This document shows, one piece after another, positions 17,024-26,427 of a DNA stretch of 64,000 nt (the first letter of the stretch is position 1; every line of letters starts with the position of its first letter). Origin of the DNA: Amycolatopsis cihanbeyliensis. GTDB taxonomy: Bacteria > Actinomycetota > Actinomycetes > Mycobacteriales > Pseudonocardiaceae. A program made the translations under genes and the position numbers. The notes beneath the pieces are model-generated. The model saw only the letters and a program-made list of their open reading frames with translations. It made no database searches and had not been told where the DNA came from. The DNA lies in assembly GCF_006715045.1 (NCBI RefSeq), contig NZ_VFML01000001.1, forward strand, positions 5,800,001 through 5,864,000, in the 5' to 3' direction.

Positions 17024-18871
17024 CTAGGAAGCCGTCGGGGCGACGGCAGCCAGGTACATCGGGGAACCGGTCGGCGCGGCACGTGCCGCGAGATGCCGGA
17101 CGGCCCGCAGGTAGAGCGGGTCGATCCGGTACCGGTAGCTTGCCTGCGGCATGTTCCGCCCGGGCGGAACGGGGTCGGCCAGCCTGATCTCAACCAGCCG
17201 CTCGAGTAGACTCTCCGCTGCCGGTGCGGATATGTCCAGCGTCCGAGCGGTCCAGTCCACGGAAATCGAGCCAGGACCGGGGTGGTGCCGCTCGAGGTCG
17301 ACCAATGCCGCCCACTCACCGGAGCAGAGTGCCCTGGTGCTGCGCTGGACGCTCGCGACGAGGTCGAGGCTTCCCGTGGGCAGCTCGACCAGGCTGTCGG
17401 TAGAGGTCACCTTGTGCAGCAGCCGCGCTAGTGACCAATGTGGACGGAGTCGGGCCAGGGCGACGATCAGCGCCGCGACCAGTGGGAGTCCGGAACACCA
17501 GGCGACGAGTGAGCGCGCCGCCTCCGGCTCCCTGGCCACCCGCCCGCGCCCGATTCCGGAGCTGAGCAACTCGTACAGCTCGCCACCACCCAGCTTGGGT
17601 AGCTCCACCACCGAGGTGATGACCTCCTCGGACATCCGTGACGAGCAGCCCAGCAGCATCCCGCCGGCAGGTGAGCCGGGTTGCAGCGCCGCGACGTCCA
17701 CCCCCTCGCGCACGTTGTCCAGCACGACCAGTACCCGCTTACCCGCGGTGAGCTTGCGGAACAGTCGCACCCGCTGGTGCATGTTGTCCGGAATGGACAG
17801 GTCGGGCCGGAAGGCGTGGATGAACCCGCCGAGCACCTCGGCGGGCGCCGCGGTCGCGAGATCCGCGTAGAGCTGCCCGTCCGGGAAAGCCTCGCCGGTC
17901 CGGTTAGCGAGGTGGACGCAGAACGTGCTCGTTCCGACACCCGGAGCGCCGACGACGGCGAGTGTGGCCGGCCGCACTCGCCGGGCGCGGGTCAATGCGG
18001 TTGCGGCGCCGTCCAGCTGCGCACCGAAACCGCGGAAGGCGACGTTGTCCGGCGGGATCTGTGCGGGCACCTCGGCTGCCACGGTCGCGGATCGGGACGG
18101 TGCCGCCATCCCGGCCGGTTCCTCGCTGATGACCTGCTGAAAGGCGGCACGAACGGCCTGCCCCGGTTCGAGGCCGGATTCCCGTACCCGCTTCTTGCGC
18201 AGGTCATGGAACAGGTCGGTCGCCTCGGCACGTTGCCCGACCGCGGCGAAGGCGCGCATGAGGTTCGCGTAGAGCTCCTCGTGCCTGGTGTCCTCACGGA
18301 CGACCCGGTCGGCCTCCGCCAGCACGGCCTCGGCGTTCCCGAGCTCCAGTCGCGTGCGCAGGTAACGGTCAAGCACGGCTACCCTGGTCGTGTCAAGTCT
18401 GGATTTGTGCGCACGCAACACCGGACCGAGCGAGACATCGGCGAGTACCTCACCTCGGCATAGCCGGACCCCGGCGAGCAGCGTGTCGGCCGCCGGTTCG
18501 GTCTCCTCGGCGGCCAGTTCACGTTCGGCCCTGTCCCGTAGCCGAAGGAAGTCGTCCACGTCCAGGTATGCGGCGGAGCCGACGTGCAGCACGTACCCCA
18601 CCCTCGGCGTGTGCGAGAGCACATAGGAGTCCGAAGTGGACGATCCAAGCAGCTTGCGCAGCTGCGAGACATAGGTCTGTACGATCCTGGCCAGCTTTAC
18701 GCAGGGCTCGCTTCCCCACAGCTCGTCGGTAATCGTCTCGGTACGAACGACGGTGCCCGCGTTGATCGCCAACAGGCCGAGCAACTGCCGCAGCTTCGGT
18801 TGCGAGGGTGTCACCACCTCATCGCCATGCTCGACCCGCAGCGGGCCGAGCAACTTGATCCGTACCGTCAT
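17024..18871 (-). CDS. SARP-family transcriptional regulator with NB-ARC domain
   Basis: This 615-residue regulator combines an OmpR-type winged helix (about 1-95; IKLLGPLRV start, ELWG, VQTYVSQLRKLLG), a bacterial transcriptional activation domain (about 100-245; ending LFHDLRKKRVRESGLEPG), and a P-loop ATPase segment. The ATPase has Walker A GAPGVGTST and Walker B RVLVVLDNV. SARPs of this layout activate secondary-metabolite or developmental genes. The ATG has AGGAG nearby. It is the first gene of a leftward unit with the transglycosylase. The PKS unit at 0.6-13 kb and the ABC exporter next door are possible targets; direct-repeat SARP sites were not identified. Confidence 0.88.
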   Translation of the reverse strand: MTVRIKLLGPLRVEHGDEVVTPSQPKLRQLLGLLAINAGTVVRTETITDELWGSEPCVKLARIVQTYVSQLRKLLGSSTSDSYVLSHTPRVGYVLHVGSAAYLDVDDFLRLRDRAERELAAEETEPAADTLLAGVRLCRGEVLADVSLGPVLRAHKSRLDTTRVAVLDRYLRTRLELGNAEAVLAEADRVVREDTRHEELYANLMRAFAAVGQRAEATDLFHDLRKKRVRESGLEPGQAVRAAFQQVISEEPAGMAAPSRSATVAAEVPAQIPPDNVAFRGFGAQLDGAATALTRARRVRPATLAVVGAPGVGTSTFCVHLANRTGEAFPDGQLYADLATAAPAEVLGGFIHAFRPDLSIPDNMHQRVRLFRKLTAGKRVLVVLDNVREGVDVAALQPGSPAGGMLLGCSSRMSEEVITSVVELPKLGGGELYELLSSGIGRGRVAREPEAARSLVAWCSGLPLVAALIVALARLRPHWSLARLLHKVTSTDSLVELPTGSLDLVASVQRSTRALCSGEWAALVDLERHHPGPGSISVDWTARTLDISAPAAESLLERLVEIRLADPVPPGRNMPQASYRYRIDPLYLRAVRHLAARAAPTGSPMYLAAVAPTAS

Positions 18872-19041
18872 GATGACTCCTGTATCCCGGCGATCATCAA
18901 CGGTAGATGTTAACCGCCAAGTCGGCCCCGGTCACCGGCCGAATTACGGGTGATAGCCGGTTTTCGGAAAGTCCGCATACCGGCGGGAAGATCGATACCG
19001 CGGACTGTCACGTATCCGCCAGTTTTACCGGGATCCAACAC

Positions 19042-19884
19042 CTACCCGGTCCGGCGGAAGTTGCGCACCGCGAGGGCACCGCCCAGCATCGCCGTGACCA
19101 GCGCGAGGGCCACCGCGAGCAGGAGCGCGGAGCCGAACGGCCTGCCGAGGGCGAGCCCTCTGGTCGCGTCGATCGCGTAGGTCAGCGGGTTGAGCATGGA
19201 CACGGTCCGTACCCAGGTCGGCATCGCGTCCAGCGGCATGTATGCACTGGAGGAGAACATCAGCGGGAACATCGCGAAGAAGGACACCGCCTGCATGGTC
19301 TCCGCCTTGCGCAGCCAGGTCGCGATGGCCACGAACACCCAGCCGAGCCCCCAGCCGACGACCAGGGTGAGCAGGAGGGCGACGGTCACCCCGAACGGCC
19401 CGCCACCGGGGCGGAAGCCGAGTACGAGCATGCCGGCAACCAGCGTGGCCACCAGTTGCACGGCCAGCCGGGCGGTGTCGGAGAGGGTCCGGGCGAGCAG
19501 TACCGAGAACAGGCTGATCGGCATGGTCCGGAACCGGCCGATCACCCCGGTGTAGGTCTCGGCGAGCAGCCCCGCGCCCGAGCTCATCGCGGTGATCATC
19601 GCGATATTGATCATCGTCGCCGGCATCAGGAAGTTGATGTACCCGTCGTAGCCCGACATCCCGGGCAGCGAGCCGATGCTCTCGAAGACCTGGCTGAACA
19701 GTAACAGCAGTACTACCGGCTGCATCAGGCCGAAGAAGACCAGCCGGTAGTCCCCGAAGGCCGCGCGCAGCGAACGTGTGGTGAGCACCCATACCTGCGT
19801 GGGCAACCCGCTGCCGGTCCAGCTACGGGGCGCGTGCCTGCCGTGGCCGTTCGTGACCAGCTTGCTGGAGACGGGACTACTCAT
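19042..19884 (-). CDS. ABC-2 type exporter permease (DrrB-like)
   Basis: This 280-residue membrane protein has about six hydrophobic segments (first LVFFGLMQPVVLLLLFSQVF) and the family motif LNPLTYAIDATRG near the C-terminus. It fits the ABC-2/DrrB family that exports drugs or lipids. ATG 19884 lies inside the end of the ATPase gene (eight-base overlap), so the two are translationally coupled. Substrate unknown. The SARP gene upstream and PKS genes 6 kb away make export of a secondary metabolite plausible, but this is context only. Confidence 0.88.
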   Translation of the reverse strand: MSSPVSSKLVTNGHGRHAPRSWTGSGLPTQVWVLTTRSLRAAFGDYRLVFFGLMQPVVLLLLFSQVFESIGSLPGMSGYDGYINFLMPATMINIAMITAMSSGAGLLAETYTGVIGRFRTMPISLFSVLLARTLSDTARLAVQLVATLVAGMLVLGFRPGGGPFGVTVALLLTLVVGWGLGWVFVAIATWLRKAETMQAVSFFAMFPLMFSSSAYMPLDAMPTWVRTVSMLNPLTYAIDATRGLALGRPFGSALLLAVALALVTAMLGGALAVRNFRRTG

Positions 19885-20824
19885 GTCCTGCCCAGGAAGT
19901 CCGGTGCAGGGAGAGGTACACATCGTCCAGGGTCGGCTCGGTGACGGTCAGGTCCGCGATACCGATGCCGAGGCGGTCCAGGGTGCGGACCAGCCCGGTG
20001 ATCTCCCCGGCCGCGGCGACCGGCGCGGTCACCGTGCGGGCCCGCTCGTCGGGCACCGGCCGCAGCGCCAGCCGCTCGAGTGCGCAGGCGGCGTGCCGTG
20101 TGGCCTGCGGGTCGGCGAAGGTCAGTGTGGCGGTGCGCCGCCCGATGCCCGCCTTCAGCCGTTCCGGGGTGCCCTCGGCGACGATGCGCCCCATGGCCAG
20201 CACGATGACCTGGTCGGCGAGCCGGTCGGCCTCCTCCAGATACTGGGTGGTCAGCACCACGGTGGTGCCCGCGGCCGCCAGCCGGGTGACGATTTCCCAC
20301 AGACCCGAGCGGCTCACCGGGTCCAGCCCGGTCGTCGGTTCGTCGAGGAACAACACCTCAGGGGCGCCGACCAGCCCCGCCGCGAGGTCGAGGCGGCGAC
20401 GCATCCCGCCGGAGTACGTGCGAGCGGGCCGATCAGCGGCCTCGGCGAGGCCGAAGGATTCGACCAACTCGACCGCCCGCGCCTTCGCCTGCCGGGTGGA
20501 GGCACCGAGCAGCCTGGCGATCAGCACCAGGTTGCCGCGGGCGGACAGGTTGTCGTCCACGGCCACGAACTGGCCGGTCATCCCGATGTGCCTGCGCACC
20601 TCGTGACCATCGGTGACCACGTCGAACCCGCACACCCGTGCGCTGCCCGCGGTCGGCCTGGTGCGGGTGCCGAGTATGTCGATCAAGGTCGTCTTGCCCG
20701 CGCCGTTGTGCCCGAGCACCGCGAGCACGGCGCCCGCCTCGGCACGCAGGTTCACCCCGGTCAGCGCGGTCACCTGCGCGTAGTCCTTGCCGAGACCGGC
20801 GACCTCGATCCGCGGGTGTCGCAT
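19877..20824 (-). CDS. ABC exporter ATPase (DrrA-like)
   Basis: This 315-residue ATPase carries Walker A GHNGAGKTT, a Q-loop at GMTGQFVAVDDNLS, signature YSGGMRRRLD, Walker B VLFLDEPTTGLDP and H-loop region TTQYLEEAD. The Gln in place of the usual His in the switch, followed by YLEEAD, is typical of DrrA-type ATPases. The C-terminal 90 residues form the usual DrrA extension. It pairs with the overlapping permease gene and would energise export. The start at 20824 fits the family N-terminus. Confidence 0.92.
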   Translation of the reverse strand: MRHPRIEVAGLGKDYAQVTALTGVNLRAEAGAVLAVLGHNGAGKTTLIDILGTRTRPTAGSARVCGFDVVTDGHEVRRHIGMTGQFVAVDDNLSARGNLVLIARLLGASTRQAKARAVELVESFGLAEAADRPARTYSGGMRRRLDLAAGLVGAPEVLFLDEPTTGLDPVSRSGLWEIVTRLAAAGTTVVLTTQYLEEADRLADQVIVLAMGRIVAEGTPERLKAGIGRRTATLTFADPQATRHAACALERLALRPVPDERARTVTAPVAAAGEITGLVRTLDRLGIGIADLTVTEPTLDDVYLSLHRTSWAGHE

Positions 20825-20923
20825 TGCCTCATCCCCTGTCTGCCTGGACTTTCCGGACGATAGTGATTGGAAAGCCTCGGCCGAGCCCGCTTGCGCGAGG
20901 CTTGAGCGGCAGTGGAGCGTGCC

Positions 20924-22717
20924 TTAGCGGGTCACCTCGCGCACATCCCACACCCAGACCCCGCCGACCATCCTCGGTGGTTTCGCCAGCAGCGCCCGCA
21001 CCGTCTCGAGTAGCGCCTCCTGGTGCCGGCGTGGCGCCAGCACGACCACGTCGGCGCGCCAGAACCGCAGGTCCTGCTGTGCCCGCAGGCGGTCGCGGAG
21101 ATCGACCCGCGCGGCCGCCCCGGTGTCGTCGACCCGCTCGAGCAGGCGCGAGGTCGGCCGCCGTTGCGCCCCGTAGTTGCCCTTACGCTCCGTGCCGTGC
21201 GGGGCGACGAAATACCCCTCGGCGAGGGGGAAGGCCAGCCCGGCATCGACCTGCCAGCGCAGGCCGCGCGCGTCGCCGGTGTCCGGAAGCGGCGCGAGGA
21301 CCACGGATCCGCCGGGGTCCACGTACTCACGCCAGCCGCCTTCGGCGAAGAAGTCGGGGGTCGGCGGCCGTTGCTCGGTGCGCAGCTCGGTCGGCACGAT
21401 CGGCAGCAGCGCGGTGAGCAGGGACGCGGCCCACAGCGGCACCAGCCATCGCCGCCGTGGCCGCGCGGCCGCCAGGATTCGGCTGGTGGTCATGGCCAGC
21501 AGGATGCCGATCAGTGGCACGCAACCGAGGGCGAAGCGGGACTCCAGCACCGATTCGTACAGTGGCGCGCGGAACAGCCCGAGCCAGGGCCCCGCCACCC
21601 CGGTCACTTCGCCGTCGACCATCAGGATCAAGCCGGTCGAGAGCCAGGCCATCCCGAGCAACGCCACGGTGATCGCCCGTGCCACGGCGTCCCGCCACAG
21701 GTAGGCCGCGGCGAGGAGCACCAGCACCACCAGCGGCCAGCCGAAGAAGGCGTTCTCCTCGGTGCGGTTCATCGAGAGGTCCCGTGCCACCGCGGGATCG
21801 CCCGCCACCGACTCGGTGGCGAACGCGGTGAACGCGGCGGCGTCGTTGCCCACCAGTCCGTGTTCCAGGCTGTGGTAGCTCTGCGGGCCGAAGAACTGCC
21901 ACCACAGCGGGTAGGCCACCAGCAGCAGGGACACGCCCGCGGCCACCGCGAGCCCGATGGCCAGCGGGCGCAGCGTCTCCAGTACGTGCTCGGCGCGCTG
22001 CACGGCATAGGCACCCGCGAAGATCAGAAAGGTGGTGGCGCCGATGAGCAGCGGCTCCTCACCGAGAAAGATCTGCCAGGCCAGCAGCAGTCCCAGCAGG
22101 ACGCCGGTGCGTACCGGCCGGTGCCCGTGTGCCAGTTTGACCAGGCACAACACCAGGAAGGGCAGTACGAACAGCGCCACGAAGTTGGGGTGCGCGTTGG
22201 CGTGCGAGATGATCGGTGGTGCGAAGGCGCAGAACGCCGCGCCGACCACCGCGGCCACCCTGCCGTGCACCAGGTGCCGGGACAGTACCCAGTACCACGC
22301 GACCGCGGTGGCCAGCAGTCCTCCGGTCAGCACGAGGGCCCAGGTCACGGTGGGTCCGAAGGCGAGGGTAAGCGGCGCCAGCGGTACCCCGAGCCCGAGC
22401 ATGGCCGTGTTGGCCATCAGGTTCACGCCGTCCGGATGGTTCTGCAGGGCACTGAACAGCGGGTTCTCGCCGTTGCTCAGCGCGTGCGCGGTGACCGCGA
22501 AGAACCACTCCCACATGCGCTGGTCCTGCCCGCTGTTGGTCAGGTAGCCACTGCCCAGGTTGTTCCATAGTGGACGGTAGATCAGGAAGGCGGCGAGCAG
22601 GAAAATCGACGTGATGGCGAGATCGGCCGGATGCGCACGGAGATGCCCGGATTCCGGTGCGCGCGGCACCTGCTCGAAGGGTGCGGTTTTGCCGGTCTTC
22701 GCCATCGCAGTTCCCAT
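20924..22717 (-). CDS. Polytopic membrane protein, GT-C glycosyltransferase-like
   Basis: This 597-residue protein has about ten to twelve hydrophobic segments between residues 30 and 430 and a soluble C-terminal domain of roughly 150 residues. The first periplasmic loop holds GSGYLTNSGQDQRMWEW, an acidic-loop arrangement like that of GT-C glycosyltransferases and mannosyltransferases. ISHANAHPNF and FLGEEP are other conserved-looking loops. It likely transfers a lipid-linked sugar outside the membrane, but no donor or acceptor is evident. It starts at ATG 22717 (or 22705) and diverges from a small membrane protein gene. The family is inferred from topology. Confidence 0.65.
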   Translation of the reverse strand: MGTAMAKTGKTAPFEQVPRAPESGHLRAHPADLAITSIFLLAAFLIYRPLWNNLGSGYLTNSGQDQRMWEWFFAVTAHALSNGENPLFSALQNHPDGVNLMANTAMLGLGVPLAPLTLAFGPTVTWALVLTGGLLATAVAWYWVLSRHLVHGRVAAVVGAAFCAFAPPIISHANAHPNFVALFVLPFLVLCLVKLAHGHRPVRTGVLLGLLLAWQIFLGEEPLLIGATTFLIFAGAYAVQRAEHVLETLRPLAIGLAVAAGVSLLLVAYPLWWQFFGPQSYHSLEHGLVGNDAAAFTAFATESVAGDPAVARDLSMNRTEENAFFGWPLVVLVLLAAAYLWRDAVARAITVALLGMAWLSTGLILMVDGEVTGVAGPWLGLFRAPLYESVLESRFALGCVPLIGILLAMTTSRILAAARPRRRWLVPLWAASLLTALLPIVPTELRTEQRPPTPDFFAEGGWREYVDPGGSVVLAPLPDTGDARGLRWQVDAGLAFPLAEGYFVAPHGTERKGNYGAQRRPTSRLLERVDDTGAAARVDLRDRLRAQQDLRFWRADVVVLAPRRHQEALLETVRALLAKPPRMVGGVWVWDVREVTR

Positions 22718-22870
22718 TCGGTGCCCTTTTTATCAGATGCGTGACAGTCCCGCTCGACAAGATCGGGCACGGATGACAGTTTAGGCCGCGCCTGTCACGC
22801 ACTTTACATTTCCGCAAATCAATTCATACTATGGTTCGTCTCATCGGGAAACTGCCAACGGAGGTAGCCG

Positions 22871-23179
22871 ATGGTACGCGGACGGCCACCCAGGAGTAAG
22901 CGCCCGAGGCATCGCAGGCGCAGGGTTCTGCTGGAACCCTCGGTCGGCGGTTACCCAGGCCTGCTGTTCAAGGCCTTCGGGGTAGTACTGCTGCTCGGCG
23001 CGCTCGGTGGCGCGGCTTTCGGCGTCTGGGGTGGCCAGGGTGGTGACTCCGAGCGTCCCGCCGAGCGCACCATCCCACCGATCAGCGAGGTCGTGGAGGC
23101 CACCACCACGTCCACCTCGCCCCCCACTCCTTCACCGCTGCGGCGCTTTCCCGGCTTCGGTGACCCGTGGGCGCGCTGA
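22871..23179 (+). CDS. Small single-pass membrane protein, hypothetical
   Basis: This 102-residue protein has a very basic N-terminus (RGRPPRSKRPRHRRRR), one hydrophobic helix (about 32-52, FKAFGVVLLLGALGGAAFGVW), and a Thr/Pro-rich outer tail ending RRFPGFGDPWAR. A GGAGG site seven bases before the ATG supports translation. The topology suggests cytoplasmic arginines and an extracellular tail. No family recognised. It diverges from the GT-C-like gene. Confidence 0.65.
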   Translation: MVRGRPPRSKRPRHRRRRVLLEPSVGGYPGLLFKAFGVVLLLGALGGAAFGVWGGQGGDSERPAERTIPPISEVVEATTTSTSPPTPSPLRRFPGFGDPWAR

Positions 23180-23737
23180 CCACTTGAGATATCTGTATGA
23201 CAGTGTTCGCCCCGGTTGCTCGTGCGCGTATGACAGCCGTCGGGGGCCATGGTAACGGCGGCGTAACTTTACCCCACGCATCCGCTCCGGCCGGCGGTGG
23301 TCACCTTGGGGCCGGTCGGTGGGTCGATCGTTCTTCGCTGACAACAACGCCCTCGCCCGGTCGATCCTGGGTGACAAGTGTGCGATTTTCCGGTCCGTGC
23401 TCGTGCCGGTACATGGCTGACCGGTCCACTTTTCTGCGATGCCCGCGATGTTCCCGGGCTCGCCGAGCTTACGTGCTTCACAAAAATGACTCAGCGTCGA
23501 CCCTTGCTCGATTCACTGTTTACCGACTTTCGGCGCCGGTCGAGCTTCTTGCGGAGCGGTAGGCCGAGAGGTACTTTAATCGCTCGTGGCCGTGACATTG
23601 CGGCTACATTACCTGCATTTGGAGATGCTCCGCATCTCGGACGGTCGTCGAAAAGTCGCGCGAAGCTGGGTGGCGACTCGTCTTTCTCTGCACATCGTGC
23701 GATTTCTCGCGTCCGCCTCAATAGTAGGAGACAGCAG
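23180..23737 (+). other. Long intergenic leader before the TEP-repeat secreted protein
   Basis: This 558-base stretch is less GC-rich than its surroundings and has no convincing gene. TATGACAG occurs at about 23195 and 23228; whether it has meaning is unclear. The downstream gene has AGGAG eight bases before ATG 23738. A long untranslated leader or a distal promoter is possible. I saw no clear riboswitch fold by eye. Confidence 0.4.
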
Positions 23738-25798
23738 ATGAAAGTTCGTTGGAAGTCTCGAAGAGTGGCCCACTCCCTGGCCTTCGCGACCGTGGGCTCG
23801 GTCGCGGTCGCCATGGTGGGCCTTGTCGGGATGGGGTCCAGCGCCGCCGAGGAAGTCTCGGTAACGCTGGACTACACCTGTGAGTTCCCGGTGGTCGGGG
23901 AGCAGGCGATGTCGGTGACGATCGACGCGCAGCTTCCGGACAACGCGATCGCCGAACAGCCTTCGACACCGATCAGCTACGAGGCGACGGTGAACGTGTC
24001 GGCGAACGCCACGGACGGCCTGCGCCTGGTGGGTGCCGCTACGGTCGAGGGCTCGGCAACCACCAGCTCGACACTGGACGCGCCCGGCCGGGACGAGCCG
24101 CTCGACCTGTGGCTGGACTCGCCGGTTCCGGTCACCGACGTGCCGGCGGAGGGGCCGCTGGTGGTGGTCACCGGTGGCACCACGCCGGCGGTGACCTATG
24201 AGGCCGGTGGCACCGCTTCGGTCCACATCGGAGACATCAGCACCTTCTTGCACCCCAAGCGGGCGGACGGTACTGACACCGGCCTCGGCCAGTTCACCTC
24301 GCAGTGCCTCCAGGACCCTGGTCAGGACAACCTGCTCGGCACGTTCGAGGTGGAACCGCCCGACCCGAACCACACCCCGACCCCGCCGACGACTCCGACC
24401 GAGGAGCCGCCGGACAACCCGCACGGCGAGGCCACCCTGCACTACACCTGCCCCTTCCCGCTGATCGGGAACCAGGAGCTGGTGGTGGACGTCTCGTCCA
24501 ACCTGCCGGAGACCTTGGACGTGGGCGAGGCGAGCGGTGACATCGCATTCGATGCGGTGGTCACTGTTCCGGCTACGGCCACCCAGGGACTTAACCTGGT
24601 GGGTGGTGCCACGGTCGAGGGCGATGCCACGGCGAAGGCCACCTTGACCGCGCCTGGGCTGAACCTGCCGCTGGACCTCCCGCTTCCGGTGCCCTCCACG
24701 GAGGTCCCGGACGAGGGTGAGTTCCAGATCCAGACCAGCGGCACCGCGCCGTCGATCACCTTCCCGGAGCCGGGTACCGCCGAGGTCACCGTTGGGGACT
24801 TCGCCAGCACCCTGACCCCGAAGAAGGAGGACGGCACGCCTACCGGGCTGGGCACGTTCACCTCGGAGTGCACGCAGTTGCCGGGGCAGAACAACTCCCT
24901 CGGCGAGATCGAGATCGGCGGCGACCCCACCACGGAGCCGACGGAGCCGACTGAGCCGACGGAGCCGACTGAGCCGACGGAGCCGACTGAGCCGACGGAG
25001 CCGACGGAACCGACGGAGCCCACGGAACCGACTGAGCCGACGGAGCCGACTGAGCCGACGGAGCCGACTGAGCCGACGGAGCCGACTGAGCCGACTGAGC
25101 CGACGGAACCGACGGAGCCCACGGAACCGACGGAGCCCACGGAACCGACTGAGCCGACGGAGCCGACGGAGCCCACGGAGCCGACGGAGCCGACGGAGCC
25201 GACGGAGCCGACGGAGCCCACGGAACCGACGGAACCGACGGAACCGACGGAACCGACGGAGCCCACGGAACCGACCGATCCGCCGGATCAGCCGGTTGAG
25301 CTGTCCTACGACGTCAATGGCGAAACGCTGATCAAGAGGCTGCACGCCATGCTGTCGCTGGACAACGGCGGCCTGGAGGCCAAGCTGGACACCGCCAGCG
25401 GAAACTTCGAGGGTGACCTGACGCTCCCGAAGTCGAAGCTGCGGTTCAAGCTGTTCGGTCTGCTGCCGGCCAGCGCCAAGGTGGTGCTGGACGACATCGG
25501 CGGAACCAACGGGACCGTGCGGGACGGCAAGGTGACCGCCAACTCGCAGGTCAGCATCAAGTTGGTGGATGTGCGGATGCTCGGGCTGCCGCTGCTCTAC
25601 TCGAACAGCTGCCAGACCGTGGCACCCGCTGATGTCGACGTCGAGTCCGGCTCGAACTTCGACCCGCTGACCGGTGGCACCCTGACCGGTGAGTACACCA
25701 TTCCGGAGTTCTCCGGATGTGGCTTCATCACCGGGTTCATCAACGGCATGGTCCCCGGTCCGGGCAACACCCTCGAGCTGAACATCGACAGGAGGTAA
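23738..25798 (+). CDS. Secreted composite protein: two type-A domains, 38x TEP linker, type-B domain
   Basis: This 686-residue exported protein has a signal peptide (about 1-38, cut near SSAAEE). Two related beta-rich domains (about 40-205 and 230-390) each open YTCxFPxxG and close FTSxC...PGQxNxLGxxE, a pattern I associate with DUF6801. A pure Thr-Glu-Pro repeat of 38 units (residues 399-512) leads to a C-terminal domain (about 518-686) related to the secreted proteins at 27789 and 38019 (shared IKL..V..LGLPL...C, YTIPEFSGCGF, GPGNTLELN). The linker resembles wall-spanning stalks. There is no sortase motif or membrane anchor at the C-terminus, so it may be released or bind the envelope through the domains. 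Function unknown. Confidence 0.85.
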   Translation: MKVRWKSRRVAHSLAFATVGSVAVAMVGLVGMGSSAAEEVSVTLDYTCEFPVVGEQAMSVTIDAQLPDNAIAEQPSTPISYEATVNVSANATDGLRLVGAATVEGSATTSSTLDAPGRDEPLDLWLDSPVPVTDVPAEGPLVVVTGGTTPAVTYEAGGTASVHIGDISTFLHPKRADGTDTGLGQFTSQCLQDPGQDNLLGTFEVEPPDPNHTPTPPTTPTEEPPDNPHGEATLHYTCPFPLIGNQELVVDVSSNLPETLDVGEASGDIAFDAVVTVPATATQGLNLVGGATVEGDATAKATLTAPGLNLPLDLPLPVPSTEVPDEGEFQIQTSGTAPSITFPEPGTAEVTVGDFASTLTPKKEDGTPTGLGTFTSECTQLPGQNNSLGEIEIGGDPTTEPTEPTEPTEPTEPTEPTEPTEPTEPTEPTEPTEPTEPTEPTEPTEPTEPTEPTEPTEPTEPTEPTEPTEPTEPTEPTEPTEPTEPTEPTEPTEPTEPTEPTEPTEPTEPTEPTDPPDQPVELSYDVNGETLIKRLHAMLSLDNGGLEAKLDTASGNFEGDLTLPKSKLRFKLFGLLPASAKVVLDDIGGTNGTVRDGKVTANSQVSIKLVDVRMLGLPLLYSNSCQTVAPADVDVESGSNFDPLTGGTLTGEYTIPEFSGCGFITGFINGMVPGPGNTLELNIDRR
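24932..25273 (+). repeat. 38 tandem 9-bp repeats encoding Thr-Glu-Pro
   Basis: Exactly 342 bases form 38 in-frame nonamers ACN GAR CCN. Units vary only at wobble positions (ACG/ACT, GAG/GAA, CCG/CCC), giving higher-order blocks such as ACGGAGCCG-ACTGAGCCG. The purity at protein level with synonymous drift at DNA level shows selection for the peptide. Slipped-strand length change is likely between strains. Confidence 0.95.
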
Positions 25799-25809
25799 CC
25801 GCGGCACAA

Positions 25810-25848
25810 CGAAATCGCCCCCGGCATCCGTTGCCGGGGGCGATTTCG
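25810..25848. terminator. Bidirectional rho-independent-like terminator
   Basis: A perfect 17-bp inverted repeat (CGAAATCGCCCCCGGCA and its complement) with a five-base loop TCCGT sits between the convergent secreted-protein and lipoprotein genes. The A/T-containing stem bases give U-rich flanks in both directions. It is among the strongest hairpins in the window. Confidence 0.9.
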
Positions 25849-25856
25849 TGTCCGCG

Positions 25857-26420
25857 CTAGTCGGTCGGGGCGATCCCACCCGGCTTGGCCTGCCCGCAGG
25901 CCGGCGCCTGCCCGAACGCCTTGCTCAGTTCCTGGCTCAGCCGCAGGTCTCGTAGCGGGTCGTCCAGTCGCCCGAGCGCGGTCAGGTCCGCGCCCACCGA
26001 GCCCATGGTGTCGCGGAACGCCTCGTCGTTCTCCGGTGCGGCCGCGGCCAGCTTCTCCCTGGCCGTGTTGACGGACTGTTTCGCCTGGCGCAGCTTGCCG
26101 ACGGTCCGTTCGATGACCGGCGCAGCGTCCTCGGCTGGTGGCGGCCCGGCCTCGGTGATGCCGTTCGCCACGGCGCCGACCGCTTCGGCCAGCTCGCCGA
26201 GATGCGTCACCATGAGCTGCTTGCTCTTCGCCAGATCCTGCGCGTCGACAGAGGGTCCACCCGTCAGGGTGTCCATATGGTCGGCCGCCACGGTGCACAC
26301 CTGCCCCGCCCAGTCCGTTGCCGGGTCCCGGATCGGGTCCGAGGAACCGGAGTCGCAACCGGAGAGGGCGAGACCGCCCACGGTTGCGCAGGTCAGCGCA
26401 AGCCCGATACGTCCCAGCAC
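25857..26420 (-). CDS. Lipoprotein, paralogue of the upstream lipoprotein
   Basis: This 187-residue exported lipoprotein has a signal peptide and lipobox LALSGC; Cys21 would be lipidated. The mature part is mostly helical. It is clearly related to the product of the gene at 26428-27015: both have W..QVCT near the start, EAGPPP/EAAGPPP in the middle and AFxxAPAC near the end, with two shared cysteines. It starts with GTG seven bases after the upstream gene's stop, so they form an operon. Function unknown; proximity to the mce operon makes a lipid-related envelope role possible. Confidence 0.82.
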   Translation of the reverse strand: MLGRIGLALTCATVGGLALSGCDSGSSDPIRDPATDWAGQVCTVAADHMDTLTGGPSVDAQDLAKSKQLMVTHLGELAEAVGAVANGITEAGPPPAEDAAPVIERTVGKLRQAKQSVNTAREKLAAAAPENDEAFRDTMGSVGADLTALGRLDDPLRDLRLSQELSKAFGQAPACGQAKPGGIAPTD

Positions 26421-26427
26421 GGTGACC

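Noticed and set aside
24442..25266. Reverse-strand open frame encoding a Gly-Ser-Val repeat protein
   Set aside because: It is only the complement of the Thr-Glu-Pro repeat array; no start with a ribosome site and no second domain of its own.
24932..25273. CRISPR-like array
   Set aside because: The 9-bp units are contiguous, in frame and have no spacers.
23609..25879. 756-codon reverse open frame across the secreted protein gene
   Set aside because: The frame is Arg-rich and mirrors the real gene; it also runs through the terminator hairpin.
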